Part shown: in pieces, positions 51,354 to 59,543 of the stretch
How the letters are laid out: every line of letters starts with the position of its first letter
How positions within the stretch are numbered: position 1 is the stretch's first letter
Assembly: GCF_001513955.1 (NCBI RefSeq)
Contig: NZ_KQ948156.1
Span: 1-64,000 of the forward strand
Direction: 5' to 3'
Length of the DNA: 64,000 nucleotides
Origin: Streptomyces pseudovenezuelae
Lineage (GTDB): Bacteria > Actinomycetota > Actinomycetes > Streptomycetales > Streptomycetaceae
Made by a program: the position numbers and the translations under genes
Notes under the pieces: generated by a model
Seen by the model: only the letters and a program-made list of their open reading frames with translations
Told to the model about the DNA's origin: nothing
Databases searched by the model: none

Positions 51354-51373
51354 CTATGCAACGAGTTGCATAG
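51354..51373. promoter_or_regulatory. PadR operator
   Basis: CTATGCAACGAGTTGCATAG is a perfect 20-bp palindrome (9-bp arms around GA), 12 bp before the PadR start codon. The ATGCAA/TTGCAT half-sites fit PadR family recognition. It probably overlaps the promoter of padR and the downstream dehydrogenase. Confidence 0.8.
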
Positions 51374-51385
51374 AAAGATCGCGGC

Positions 51386-51952
51386 ATGGCCCTCGAGCAC
51401 GCGATCCTCGTCTCCCTGCTGGAGAAGCCGGGCTCCGGTTATGAACTGGCCCGGCGGTTCGAACGGTCCATCGGATACTTCTGGACCGCCACACACCAGC
51501 AGATCTACCGCGTTCTCCGACGCATGGAGAGCGACGGCCTGCTCGCCGTCCGTGAGCTGCCGCAGCAGAGCCGACCGGACAAGAAGGAGTACTCCGTCGT
51601 AGGCCCTGGCCGTGCCGCCCTGTCCCGGTGGCTGCACGAGTCGATCCAGCCCGAGAGCATGCGGCACGACCTCGCCGTCAAGATCCGGGGCGCGGCCTTC
51701 GACGACCCGTCCGTGCTGGTCCGTGAGGTCGAACGGCACCGTCAGGTGCACAGCGAACGGCTCGCGCACTATCTGGCGGGCGAGCAGCGCGACTTCACCG
51801 GACCGGCGGCTCCCCCCTCGCTCGACGCCGCTCAGGAACTGCAGCATGTCGTGCTGCGTGGCGGCATCGCGTACGAGCGGATGACGATCGCCTGGCTCGA
51901 CGACGTGCTCGACACCCTCCGGCGGCTGGGCACGGCAGAGCCGCACGCCTGA
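51386..51952 (+). CDS. PadR family transcriptional regulator
   Basis: A 188-aa regulator of the PadR subfamily with Vir_act_alpha_C. The winged HTH is LEHAILVSLLEKPGSGYELARRFERSIGYFWTATHQQIYRVLRRMESDGLL, and the long C-terminal helices mediate dimerisation. The palindrome at 51354-51373 implies autorepression. The acyl-CoA dehydrogenase gene follows 113 bp later on the same strand and is the likely target. Confidence 0.9.
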   Translation: MALEHAILVSLLEKPGSGYELARRFERSIGYFWTATHQQIYRVLRRMESDGLLAVRELPQQSRPDKKEYSVVGPGRAALSRWLHESIQPESMRHDLAVKIRGAAFDDPSVLVREVERHRQVHSERLAHYLAGEQRDFTGPAAPPSLDAAQELQHVVLRGGIAYERMTIAWLDDVLDTLRRLGTAEPHA

Positions 51953-52065
51953 ACCGCCGCCGGCCGCCACCGCCCGCGCTCCACGCCGTTCAGCTCCGCA
52001 CCATCCACCCTCACCCCCTCAACCCTCACCCCCCTCAACCCTCGACTTCCGGAAGGCGGATCGTC

Positions 52066-53784
52066 ATGGCCGACTCCCTCCTCTTCAACCCGCGCACGTA
52101 CGACCCCGCGCACTTCGACCCCGAGACCCGCAGGCTGCTGCGTGCCACCGTCGACTGGTTCGAGGACCGTGGCAAGCGCAGGCTCATCGAGGACTACCGC
52201 TCCCGCGCCTGGCTGGCAGACTTCCTCGCGTTCACCGCGAAGGAAGGGCTGTTCGCCACCTTCCTCACCCCGGCGTCCGCCGGGGGACCGGAGGACCGGC
52301 GGTGGGACACGGCCCGGATCGCGGCCCTCAACGAGATCTTCGGCTTCTACGGTCTCGACTACTGGTACGCATGGCAGGTGACCATCCTCGGCCTCGGGCC
52401 GGTCTGGCAGAGCGAGAACGCCGCCGCGCGCGCCCGTGCGGCGGAACTCCTGTCCCAGGGCGAGGTGTTCGCCTTCGGCCTCTCCGAGAAGTCCCACGGC
52501 GCCGACATCTACTCCACCGACATGCTGCTGACACCGGACGCAGGCGGCGGCTTCCGGGCGACGGGTTCCAAGTACTACATCGGCAACGGCAACGCGGCCG
52601 GGCTCGTCTCCGTCTTCGGCCGCCGCACCGACGTCGAGGGCCCGGACGGCTACGTCTTCTTCGCCGCCGACAGCCGTCACCCGGCGTATCACCTCGTGAA
52701 GAATGTCGTCGACTCCTCGAAGTACGTCAGCGAGTTCCGTCTGGAGAACTACCCGGTGGGCCCGGACGACGTCCTGCACACCGGCCGCGCCGCCTTCGAC
52801 GCCGCCCTCAACACCGTCAACGTCGGCAAGTTCAACCTCTGCACCGCCTCCATCGGCATCTGCGAGCACGCGATGTACGAGGCGGTGACCCACGCGCACC
52901 AGCGCATCCTGTACGGCCGCCCCGTCACCGCCTTCCCGCACGTGCGCCGGGAGCTGACCGACGCGTACGTCCGCCTCGTGGGGATGAAGCTGTTCAGCGA
53001 CCGCGCCGTCGACTACTTCCGCTCCGCCTCCCCGGAGGACCGCCGATACCTGCTGTTCAATCCGATGACGAAGATGAAGGTGACCACGGAGGGCGAGAAG
53101 GTCATCGACCTGATGTGGGACGTGATCGCCGCCAAGGGCTTCGAGAAGGACACCTACTTCGCGCAGGCCGCCGTCGAGATCCGGGGGCTGCCCAAGCTTG
53201 AGGGCACGGTGCACGTCAACCTCGCGCTGATCCTCAAGTTCATGCGCAACCACCTCCTGCACCCGGCCGAGTTCGCGGCCGTGCCCACCCGCCTGGACGC
53301 GGCCGACGACACGTTCCTGTTCGAGCAGGGACCGGCCCGCGGCCTCGGCTCCGTGCGCTTCCACGACTGGCGCCCCGCCTACGACGCGTACGCCGGGACA
53401 CCGAACGTCGCCCGCTTCCGGGAGCAGGCCGACGCCCTGTGCGAGTTCGTCGCGACCGCCGCGCCCGACGAGGAGCAGAGCCGCGACCTCGATCTCCTCC
53501 TCGCCGTCGGCCAGTTGTTCGCGCTGGTGGTGCACGCGCAGCTGATCCTGGAGCAGGCCCGTCTGACGGATCTCGACGAGGATGTGCTCGACGAGCTGTT
53601 CTCCGTCCTGGTCCGCGACTTCTCCGCCTTCGCCGTCGAACTGCACGGCAAGGACTCCGCCACCGTGGATCAGCAGCGCTGGGCCCTCGGTGCCGTGCGG
53701 CGTCCCGTCGTCGACGAAGCGCGGTCGGGCCGCGTCTGGCAGCGGGTGGAGGCACTGTCCGGGGCGTACGAGATGGCGCCGTGA
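52066..53784 (+). CDS. acyl-CoA dehydrogenase family protein
   Basis: A 572-aa FAD enzyme of the acyl-CoA dehydrogenase superfamily. FGLSEKSHGADIYSTDMLLTP is the flavin-binding middle-domain segment, and the C-terminal helical domain begins around LNTVNVGKFNLCTASIGICEHAMYEAVTHAHQRILYGRPVTAFPHVR. It is longer than the usual 380-400 aa owing to N- and C-terminal helical extensions. GGAAGG precedes the ATG. It probably serves fatty-acid or unusual acyl-CoA oxidation under PadR control. Confidence 0.88.
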   Translation: MADSLLFNPRTYDPAHFDPETRRLLRATVDWFEDRGKRRLIEDYRSRAWLADFLAFTAKEGLFATFLTPASAGGPEDRRWDTARIAALNEIFGFYGLDYWYAWQVTILGLGPVWQSENAAARARAAELLSQGEVFAFGLSEKSHGADIYSTDMLLTPDAGGGFRATGSKYYIGNGNAAGLVSVFGRRTDVEGPDGYVFFAADSRHPAYHLVKNVVDSSKYVSEFRLENYPVGPDDVLHTGRAAFDAALNTVNVGKFNLCTASIGICEHAMYEAVTHAHQRILYGRPVTAFPHVRRELTDAYVRLVGMKLFSDRAVDYFRSASPEDRRYLLFNPMTKMKVTTEGEKVIDLMWDVIAAKGFEKDTYFAQAAVEIRGLPKLEGTVHVNLALILKFMRNHLLHPAEFAAVPTRLDAADDTFLFEQGPARGLGSVRFHDWRPAYDAYAGTPNVARFREQADALCEFVATAAPDEEQSRDLDLLLAVGQLFALVVHAQLILEQARLTDLDEDVLDELFSVLVRDFSAFAVELHGKDSATVDQQRWALGAVRRPVVDEARSGRVWQRVEALSGAYEMAP

Positions 53785-53806
53785 CGCCTTCCGGCCGGCA
53801 CGTCAC
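53781..53806. terminator. weak hairpin between convergent genes
   Basis: GTGACG (53781-53786) and CGTCAC (53801-53806) pair across a GC-rich loop with its own CCGGCCGG palindrome. It overlaps both stop codons of the convergent dehydrogenase and serine hydrolase genes. Confidence 0.4.
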
Positions 53807-55011
53807 AGGCGCGCAGGCAGGGGAGGGGAGATGCCGAGGCTCGGGTCGCGGGTGAGCAGGTCGGCGACCCGAGCGATCAGCTGGCTCTCGGCGCCGTCGC
53901 GGGCGGTCGTCGGGTGGTACGCGAGCACGAAGCGGCGCTGCTGGTCACGAGTGGAGAACGCGGCGTTCTTGTAGCCGTACGTCTCCCCGGTCTTGCCCCA
54001 GAAGGTGACGCCGTTGACGGTGGCCTGCTGCAGTCCGGTGCTGTAGCGGGCCGGCGTGCCGTCCAGCATCCGCACGTCGTCGGGCGGCAGGGTGAACATC
54101 AGCCGGAGCAACTCGGGCGGGAGCAACTCGCCCGAGAACAGCGCGACAAGCAGGTGCTCCAGGTCGCTCGTGGTGGAGATGATGTCGCCCTCGCCCGTGC
54201 TGGACGACTGGTCGTACGTGGTGATGTCCCGCAGGCTGCCGTCGGCCATCGTCAGGTAGCCGTGCACATGTCGGCCGTGGAGACGCGGGTCGTCGCCCGG
54301 CACGACGGTGCGCGCCAGGCCCAGCGGGCGCAGGATCCGGGCCGCGACGGCCTCCCCGTACGAGCGGCCGGTCACCTTTTCGATGATCAGTGCGGCCAGT
54401 GCGTAGTTGATGCCTCGGTACTCCTGCCGGGTGCCGGGGGCGAACTTCAATGGTCCGTGGGTCGCCGTCGCCACCCACTCCCGAGGCGTCCAGTGGTCGA
54501 AGCGGTGACGGAACACCTCCTCCGCGGTGCGTGGGTCGGGGATGCCGACGTGGTCGGGCAGTCCGCTGGTGTGGTTGAGCAGGTGTGCCAGGGTGACAGC
54601 CGCGAACCGGTCCGGCAGCAGCCCCGGCAGGACCCGCCGGACCGGCTCGTCCAGGCGGATCCGCCCCTCCGCCACCAGCTGAAGCACGACCGTGGCGACG
54701 AAGACCTTGGTGACGCTGCCGATCCGGACCCTGTCGTCCGTCGTGACCGGACGCCGTGTTCTGATGTCGGCCACCCCCGAGGTGCCTCGCCAGGAGCCGG
54801 ACGTGCCGCCGACGCGCAGCTGGGCCGCGGTCGACGGCGGGTGCCGCAGATCGTCGACGGCCGCCCGCAGAGCGGCGGGGTCCAGCGGCGGGAGCGGCGC
54901 GGACAGTGCGGCCGCCCGCTGCACCGGCAGGACCGCGGTGGCGGCCAGCGCCGCCGTACCCGACGCGGCGACGCTCACGAAAGACCTGCGGGACATGCGT
55001 GTGGAGGTCAT
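53803..55011 (-). CDS. Tat-exported serine hydrolase (beta-lactamase/DD-peptidase S12 family)
   Basis: A 402-aa exported protein. A twin-arginine signal (MSRRSFVSVAASG) precedes a class C/R61-like domain. The nucleophile motif is S99-V-T-K102 and the third motif is W-G-K340-T-G. The second motif, normally Y-S-N or Y-A-N, reads Y198-R-G, so the Asn side chain is missing and activity may differ from a true carboxypeptidase. Start 55011 was preferred to longer frames because the Tat motif is then N-terminal. Probable role in D-amino-acid peptide or ester hydrolysis outside the cell. Confidence 0.82.
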   Translation of the reverse strand: MTSTRMSRRSFVSVAASGTAALAATAVLPVQRAAALSAPLPPLDPAALRAAVDDLRHPPSTAAQLRVGGTSGSWRGTSGVADIRTRRPVTTDDRVRIGSVTKVFVATVVLQLVAEGRIRLDEPVRRVLPGLLPDRFAAVTLAHLLNHTSGLPDHVGIPDPRTAEEVFRHRFDHWTPREWVATATHGPLKFAPGTRQEYRGINYALAALIIEKVTGRSYGEAVAARILRPLGLARTVVPGDDPRLHGRHVHGYLTMADGSLRDITTYDQSSSTGEGDIISTTSDLEHLLVALFSGELLPPELLRLMFTLPPDDVRMLDGTPARYSTGLQQATVNGVTFWGKTGETYGYKNAAFSTRDQQRRFVLAYHPTTARDGAESQLIARVADLLTRDPSLGISPPLPARL

Positions 55012-55128
55012 GCCAGCCACCCTGTCAGCGGGCACTCCCGTGAGCATCGGGGTCCGCCCCCACCTGATCCCCCATCGCACCCTGACCCGTCCCGGACGCG
55101 TTGCGTGTCGGGCTCGGGGTGCCGTCGG

Positions 55129-57489
55129 TCAGGAACTCCACCGCACCTTGAAGACCCACACGTGCCGGCCCGCCTTGCGCGCTGCCGCGGGGACGTCGAT
55201 CACCAGTGCTCCCTTGCTGACGGTCCAGGTCAGTGGCCGGTCGTGGCCCAGCATCGTCACCGTGTCCCCGCTGCGGATCGGTACCGGCGCCTCGATGGTG
55301 AGCCGTGCGCCCGGCTCGGCCAGGGAGTGGATGTAGAAGGCCCGGTTCGGACGGACGGTGAAGCGGAGGTCCGCCCCCAGTTCCGCCGTCTTCGACCAGT
55401 ACGTCGTGTCGTAGACGGCTTCGCCGTTCGTCCGCAGCCACCGACCCGTCTCCCGCAGCCGCGTCTGCATGATCTCCGGGATGGTGCCGTCGGCGCGGGG
55501 GCCGATGTCGAGCAGGAAGTTGCCGTTCTTGGAGACGATGTCCACCAGGCTGTGCACGACCTGTTCCGTCGTCATGTAGGACCCGTCGGGGGTGGCCTGG
55601 TTGTAGCCGTAGCTGAAGGGGTCCAGGCCGCGGCTGGACTCCCACTTGGCGATCACCGTGTTGTCGTACGTCGTGTACTCGGGCGTCGTGAAGTCGTGGA
55701 AGGAGATGCCCGAGCGGTTGTTGACCGTGACGTCGATGGGACGGGCCCGGTTCTTGGCGTGGTTGAAGTACTCGGCGAGCACGTGCACGCTGTCGTTGGC
55801 GCCGCCGATGTCGCACCAGATGAGCTCCGGGTCGTACCCGTGGATCAGCTCCAGCATCTGCGGTGCCTGATAGTCCCTCACGAAGTCCTTGCCCGCGCGG
55901 TATCCGGTGTAGGGCACGGGATCGAGGGTGTACGGGTTGCGCGGGGCGTGCCCCATCCAGGGCTGGTCCGGGTTGAACCACTCGGGCATCGAGAAGTAGA
56001 GGCCGCGGTGGAGCTCGGGCGTGTAGCGCCGGGAGGCCTCGAAGAGCTCCTTGACCAGGTCCCGCTTCGGGCCCATCCGCACGGCGTTGCGGTCGGAGAC
56101 CTTGGTGTCCCAGAGGGCGAATCCCTCGTGGTGCTTCGAGGTCAGTACGTGGTACTGGGCACCGGCGTCCCGGAACAGTTCGACCCAGGATCGCGGGTCG
56201 AACTTCTCCGCCGTGAAGCGCGGGATGAAGTCGTCGTAGGCGAAGTCCTCGCCGTAGGTGTCCCGGTGGTGGGCGTACGTGGGGTTGTTCGGGTCCTGCA
56301 TCTGGTCCCAGTACCACTCGGCGTACTGCGTGCCGACGGGAGCCCAGGCGGGCACCGAGTACACGCCCCAGTGGATGAAGATGCCGAACTTGGCGCGGTG
56401 GAACCAGTACGGCGCCTGATGACCGGAGAGGGAGGCCTCGGTCGGCTGGTAGTCGGCGACGCCGAGGGACAGCCGGCTGCGCCGCGTGGCCGCGGTGGTG
56501 CCACGGCCGGTGACCGTCACCACGCCGTCCTGGGACGTGCCCGGTGCCGTCCCCGCACGGTTGCGGATGCCGACGCGCACGCGTGCCTGCTCGCCGGGGT
56601 CGAGGCGGCGGACGGCGGCGGGCTCCACGGTCCGGGCACCCGGCACGTCCACGTGCACCGCCACGTGGTCCCCGGCCAGCACGGCGGCGGTGCCCGCGTT
56701 GACGACGGTGGCCTCGACGCTCTGGGCGCCGGTGGACGGCAGGAGGGAGTGCGTGGAACGCACGTCGCGCAGGACCAGGGCGCGTCCCCGGGCGACCGGC
56801 TGGAGGGAGAGCGCGAACACGTGCAGCGAGGTCTGGTTGGGTTCGGGCGCGGCGGTGACCGGCAAGGTGATGGCGATCGCCTCGCGCTGGGGGTCGACCC
56901 ACACCTCCGAGGTGCCGATGCCGACGCTGTGTTCGTCCTTCGCGCCGTCGGGACCGTAGCGATACGGCGTCGACAGCGAACCGCCCGCCGCGTACCAGTC
57001 GGCTCCGGTGAGGCCGGCCGTCGAGGTCGAGCCGTCCGCGTAGTGCACGCTCGCCCTGCCCGAGGCGTTGCCGTAACTCCCCGAGGTGAGGAAGTAGGCC
57101 GCCATGTAGCGGCCCTTGGGCAGGTCGACGCGCTGTCCGAGCGCGACGACGTTGTTCTTGGCGCCCGTGCCCGCGCCCGCCGCCGAGGACGGGAAGACGA
57201 ACGGGACGCCGTCCACCTCCACCCGGCCGGCCGGGAGCTCCTCGCCGGGGAACGTGTAGCCGGAGCCGTCGAAGTCGCCGCCTCGCGCGGAGGCGGTGTC
57301 GATCCCGTCGTTGTCGTAGAGGCTGTCGAGCGGAACGGGAACCGGAGGGGGCACGACCGCCCAGGTTTCCGTGTGCCGCTCGCCTTCCTGAGCCGCCTGG
57401 GCGTCGGTCGCCGGGATGAGGGAAAGGGCGGCCGAGGCAGTGACACCCGCGGTGACGCCGAGGACCTGACGTCTTGGATACGTACTCAT
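55129..57489 (-). CDS. secreted alpha-L-fucosidase, GH29
   Basis: A 786-aa exported glycosidase. The N-terminal signal (YPRRQVLGV) looks Tat-type. A galactose-binding-like beta-sandwich (about 50-330) precedes the GH29 barrel, which starts near HRAKFGIFIHWGVYSVPAW. The barrel contains LTSKHHEGFALWDT and the nucleophile in PELIWCDIGG (D561). A C-terminal beta-domain closes the protein. It releases terminal L-fucose from plant or mucin-type glycans. GAGGAG lies 5 nt before the ATG, inside the 3' arm of a perfect 17-bp hairpin that may control translation. Confidence 0.9.
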   Translation of the reverse strand: MSTYPRRQVLGVTAGVTASAALSLIPATDAQAAQEGERHTETWAVVPPPVPVPLDSLYDNDGIDTASARGGDFDGSGYTFPGEELPAGRVEVDGVPFVFPSSAAGAGTGAKNNVVALGQRVDLPKGRYMAAYFLTSGSYGNASGRASVHYADGSTSTAGLTGADWYAAGGSLSTPYRYGPDGAKDEHSVGIGTSEVWVDPQREAIAITLPVTAAPEPNQTSLHVFALSLQPVARGRALVLRDVRSTHSLLPSTGAQSVEATVVNAGTAAVLAGDHVAVHVDVPGARTVEPAAVRRLDPGEQARVRVGIRNRAGTAPGTSQDGVVTVTGRGTTAATRRSRLSLGVADYQPTEASLSGHQAPYWFHRAKFGIFIHWGVYSVPAWAPVGTQYAEWYWDQMQDPNNPTYAHHRDTYGEDFAYDDFIPRFTAEKFDPRSWVELFRDAGAQYHVLTSKHHEGFALWDTKVSDRNAVRMGPKRDLVKELFEASRRYTPELHRGLYFSMPEWFNPDQPWMGHAPRNPYTLDPVPYTGYRAGKDFVRDYQAPQMLELIHGYDPELIWCDIGGANDSVHVLAEYFNHAKNRARPIDVTVNNRSGISFHDFTTPEYTTYDNTVIAKWESSRGLDPFSYGYNQATPDGSYMTTEQVVHSLVDIVSKNGNFLLDIGPRADGTIPEIMQTRLRETGRWLRTNGEAVYDTTYWSKTAELGADLRFTVRPNRAFYIHSLAEPGARLTIEAPVPIRSGDTVTMLGHDRPLTWTVSKGALVIDVPAAARKAGRHVWVFKVRWSS

Positions 57490-57490
57490 G

Positions 57491-57533
57491 ACGGCTCCTC
57501 AATCATCGGATGTCTTGATGATTGAGGAGCCGT
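57491..57533 (-). promoter_or_regulatory. 17-bp perfect inverted repeat enclosing the fucosidase ribosome-binding site
   Basis: ACGGCTCCTCAATCATC (57491-57507) and GATGATTGAGGAGCCGT (57517-57533) are perfect complements with a 9-nt spacer. In the mRNA the Shine-Dalgarno GAGGAG (complement of 57495-57500) is in the downstream arm, one base before ATG 57489. As DNA, the inner AATCATC/GATGATT could equally be a repressor operator. Confidence 0.75.
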
Positions 57534-57646
57534 GAAGAGGTGTCAATGGGGTGGGCGCGCAAGGGAGTTGAATCAGAGATCGGAGGGGTTGGGTGTCGCA
57601 TTCCGCGCGCGGGTCGTACGGCTGACCTGGTGGGGCCGGGAGGGCC

Positions 57647-57856
57647 TCAATGCCTGAGCAGCCACAGAACCCGGTCCCAGGACAGCAGGTGGTACACGAC
57701 CAGCGCCGCGCCGAGCAGCAGGAGGCCAGGAGTCGCGATCACGGTCTTCCCGGACCGTGACGCATCGTCGGGCGTCGCGAACGCCCCCCACAGCACGGCC
57801 ACCGCCACGGGTGCGGCGATCACGGAGACGTACTGCAGGGGTGCGGGTGTGGTGAC
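57647..57856 (-). pseudogene. remnant of a DUF2568 (YrdB-like) membrane protein
   Basis: An open stretch of 70 codons encodes a C-terminal part (VSVIAAPVAVAVLWGAFATP, then two hydrophobic stretches ending WLLRH) resembling the second half of DUF2568 proteins. It is bounded upstream by an in-frame TGA (57857-57859), with no ATG or GTG in the right place for a full protein. About half of the usual 110 residues is missing. It looks like a decayed gene. Confidence 0.5.
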
Positions 57857-57890
57857 TCATGCCCAGAGGCCGAAGCGGTTGGAACAGCTG

Positions 57891-58496
57891 CTAGTAGCTG
57901 TCGTAGCCAGGCTCGCCGCTCGGCCGGTAGACGCCGACGACGGTGCCGTTCTTCGTCGTCGAGACGCTGACCGGTTCCAGCGCGGTGGGGATGGCTCCGT
58001 CGGCGAACAGCCGCTTGCCGGTACCGATGATCACCGGATGGATGGTCAGCCGGTATTCGTCGACAAGGCTGTGCTTCATGAGGGTCTGGGCGAGGTCGCC
58101 GCTGCCGACGACGTTGATGTCGCCACCGTCGGACGCCTTCAGCGCGCGGACGGCGTCGACGACGTCCCCCTCCAGCAGCGTGGAGTTCTGCCACTCGACG
58201 GACGTGAGGGTCCGGGACGCCACGTACTTGTGCATGCTGTTCATTCGGCCGGTGAACGGGTTGTCGGGATCGGCGGTCGGCCAGTACGACGCGAAGATCT
58301 CGTACGTCTTGCGGCCGAGCAGCATCGCGTCGGCGGGCTCGTACCAGCCGGCGATGGCCGCGCCGACCTCGTCGTCGGTCACCGGCTTCTGCCATCCGCC
58401 GTGCTCGAAGCCGCTCTCGGCGTCCTCGTCCGGCCCGCCCGGCGCCTGCATGACCCCGTCCAGTGTCAGGAACGTACAGACAATGATCTTGCGCAT
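57891..58496 (-). CDS. dihydrofolate reductase family protein (RibD C-terminal type)
   Basis: A 201-aa NADPH-binding reductase. MRKIIVCTFLTLDGVMQAPGG opens the fold, LLGRKTYEIFASYWP and NVVGSGDLAQTLMKHSLVDEYRLTIHPVIIGTGKRLF are the diagnostic segments of the RibD_C/DHFR-like group. GAAGGGAG before ATG 58496 fixes the start. These standalone proteins are abundant in actinomycetes; the physiological substrate is not known. Confidence 0.85.
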   Translation of the reverse strand: MRKIIVCTFLTLDGVMQAPGGPDEDAESGFEHGGWQKPVTDDEVGAAIAGWYEPADAMLLGRKTYEIFASYWPTADPDNPFTGRMNSMHKYVASRTLTSVEWQNSTLLEGDVVDAVRALKASDGGDINVVGSGDLAQTLMKHSLVDEYRLTIHPVIIGTGKRLFADGAIPTALEPVSVSTTKNGTVVGVYRPSGEPGYDSY

Positions 58497-58542
58497 GGTG
58501 CGCTCCCTTCGTCGGGGGGTAGACGACACGACCGCCGAAAAC

Positions 58543-59019
58543 TCATCGGTGGGGGTGTTTCCTGAAGCGGCGGACGGACAGCACCGCGATCAGTACGCCG
58601 GCCGCGACGAGCAGCGGGGTGCGGTTGTCCCGTGCCGCCCGCACACCCTGGCCGGCCTTCGCTCGCACCGGCTCAGGTGCCCGCTCCCGGGCCAGCTGAC
58701 CGGCATGCGCCGCTTTCTCGCGGACCTGCTCGGAAGCGGCGGCGGCCTTCGCCCGTACCGGCTCCTGGGTCTTGTCCTGCACCACGTGCGCGGCGTGTGT
58801 CGCCCTGTCGCGCAGCTGGGACCTGACCTGTGTCGTCCGGTGCGCGACCTGGTGCCTGACCGCGGTCGTCTTCTCGTGGGCCCGGCTCTTCACGTCGGTC
58901 CTGGCCGCGAGCGCCTCGACGGTCGTGCCGAGCTCCTGACGGGTCGACTCCACCTGTTCACGCAGTTCCTCCGGGGAGGGTGCTTTCTCATCGCCGCTGT
59001 GTGGCTTGTCCGGGGTCAT
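58543..59019 (-). CDS. DUF3618 protein
   Basis: A 158-aa protein with an N-terminal DUF3618 motif (SPEELREQVESTRQELGTTVEALAARTDVKSRAHEK). A long amphipathic helical stretch with repeated EPVRAKA units follows, then a C-terminal membrane helix (TPLLVAAGVLIAVLSV). It is translationally coupled to the upstream holin-family gene through ATGA. Proteins of this set accompany cell-envelope stress genes; the mechanism is unknown. Confidence 0.85.
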   Translation of the reverse strand: MTPDKPHSGDEKAPSPEELREQVESTRQELGTTVEALAARTDVKSRAHEKTTAVRHQVAHRTTQVRSQLRDRATHAAHVVQDKTQEPVRAKAAAASEQVREKAAHAGQLARERAPEPVRAKAGQGVRAARDNRTPLLVAAGVLIAVLSVRRFRKHPHR

Positions 59020-59435
59020 CGCTGTGCCTTCTCCCTGATCTCGGCCATATCGGCCTTGACGCTGTCCATGGTCTGTTCCGGTGCAGGCGGAGAGGCCTTG
59101 CTGATCTGCCGCTTGCCCAGAACCGACATCAGCGCGGTGACGGCGGCCAGGACGCCGGTGACGATCAGAGCCGCCGCCCACACGTCCAGGACGAGCGCGA
59201 GCGCGGCGATCGCGGTGGCCACCAGTGCCTGGAGGGTGAGGACACCGATCAGGCCGGCGCCGCCGAACAGTCCGCCGCCCTTGCCGAATCGCTTGCCCTT
59301 CTGGGTCATCTCCGCCTGCGCCAGGCGCATTTCCTCGCGGACCAGCTGCGACAACTGCTGGGAGGCGCGCTGGACCAATTCACCGACCGGCTCCTGCGCT
59401 GCGCTGCCGGTGCGGGGGGAGCCTTCTGCGGTCAT
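59016..59435 (-). CDS. phage holin family protein (DUF1469-like)
   Basis: A 139-aa protein with two membrane helices (about 58-80 and 86-107) after an amphipathic N-terminal helix (LVQRASQQLSQLVREEMRLAQAEM). This matches the actinobacterial Phage_holin_3_6 group, which is chromosomal and not evidence of prophage here. Its stop overlaps the DUF3618 start. The upstream YihY gene ends 109 bp earlier on the same strand, so three genes may be co-transcribed. Confidence 0.85.
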   Translation of the reverse strand: MTAEGSPRTGSAAQEPVGELVQRASQQLSQLVREEMRLAQAEMTQKGKRFGKGGGLFGGAGLIGVLTLQALVATAIAALALVLDVWAAALIVTGVLAAVTALMSVLGKRQISKASPPAPEQTMDSVKADMAEIREKAQR

Positions 59436-59543
59436 GGGGTTTCACCTGTCCTTCGTCGGCGTCCGTCGGGTTCTGTGCTGTCCGAGGTCGATGGGGAGGC
59501 GTCGACGGTGCCCCTACCGGGTCGTGGCCATGACCTCGACCGC

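Noticed and set aside
53914..57525. A 1203-codon open frame on the plus strand
   Set aside because: It is antisense to the serine hydrolase and GH29 genes, has no recognisable domain and shows shadow-frame composition.
59016..59435. Holin-family gene as evidence for a prophage
   Set aside because: This DUF1469-like group is chromosomal in actinomycetes; no other phage gene, integrase or attachment site is nearby.
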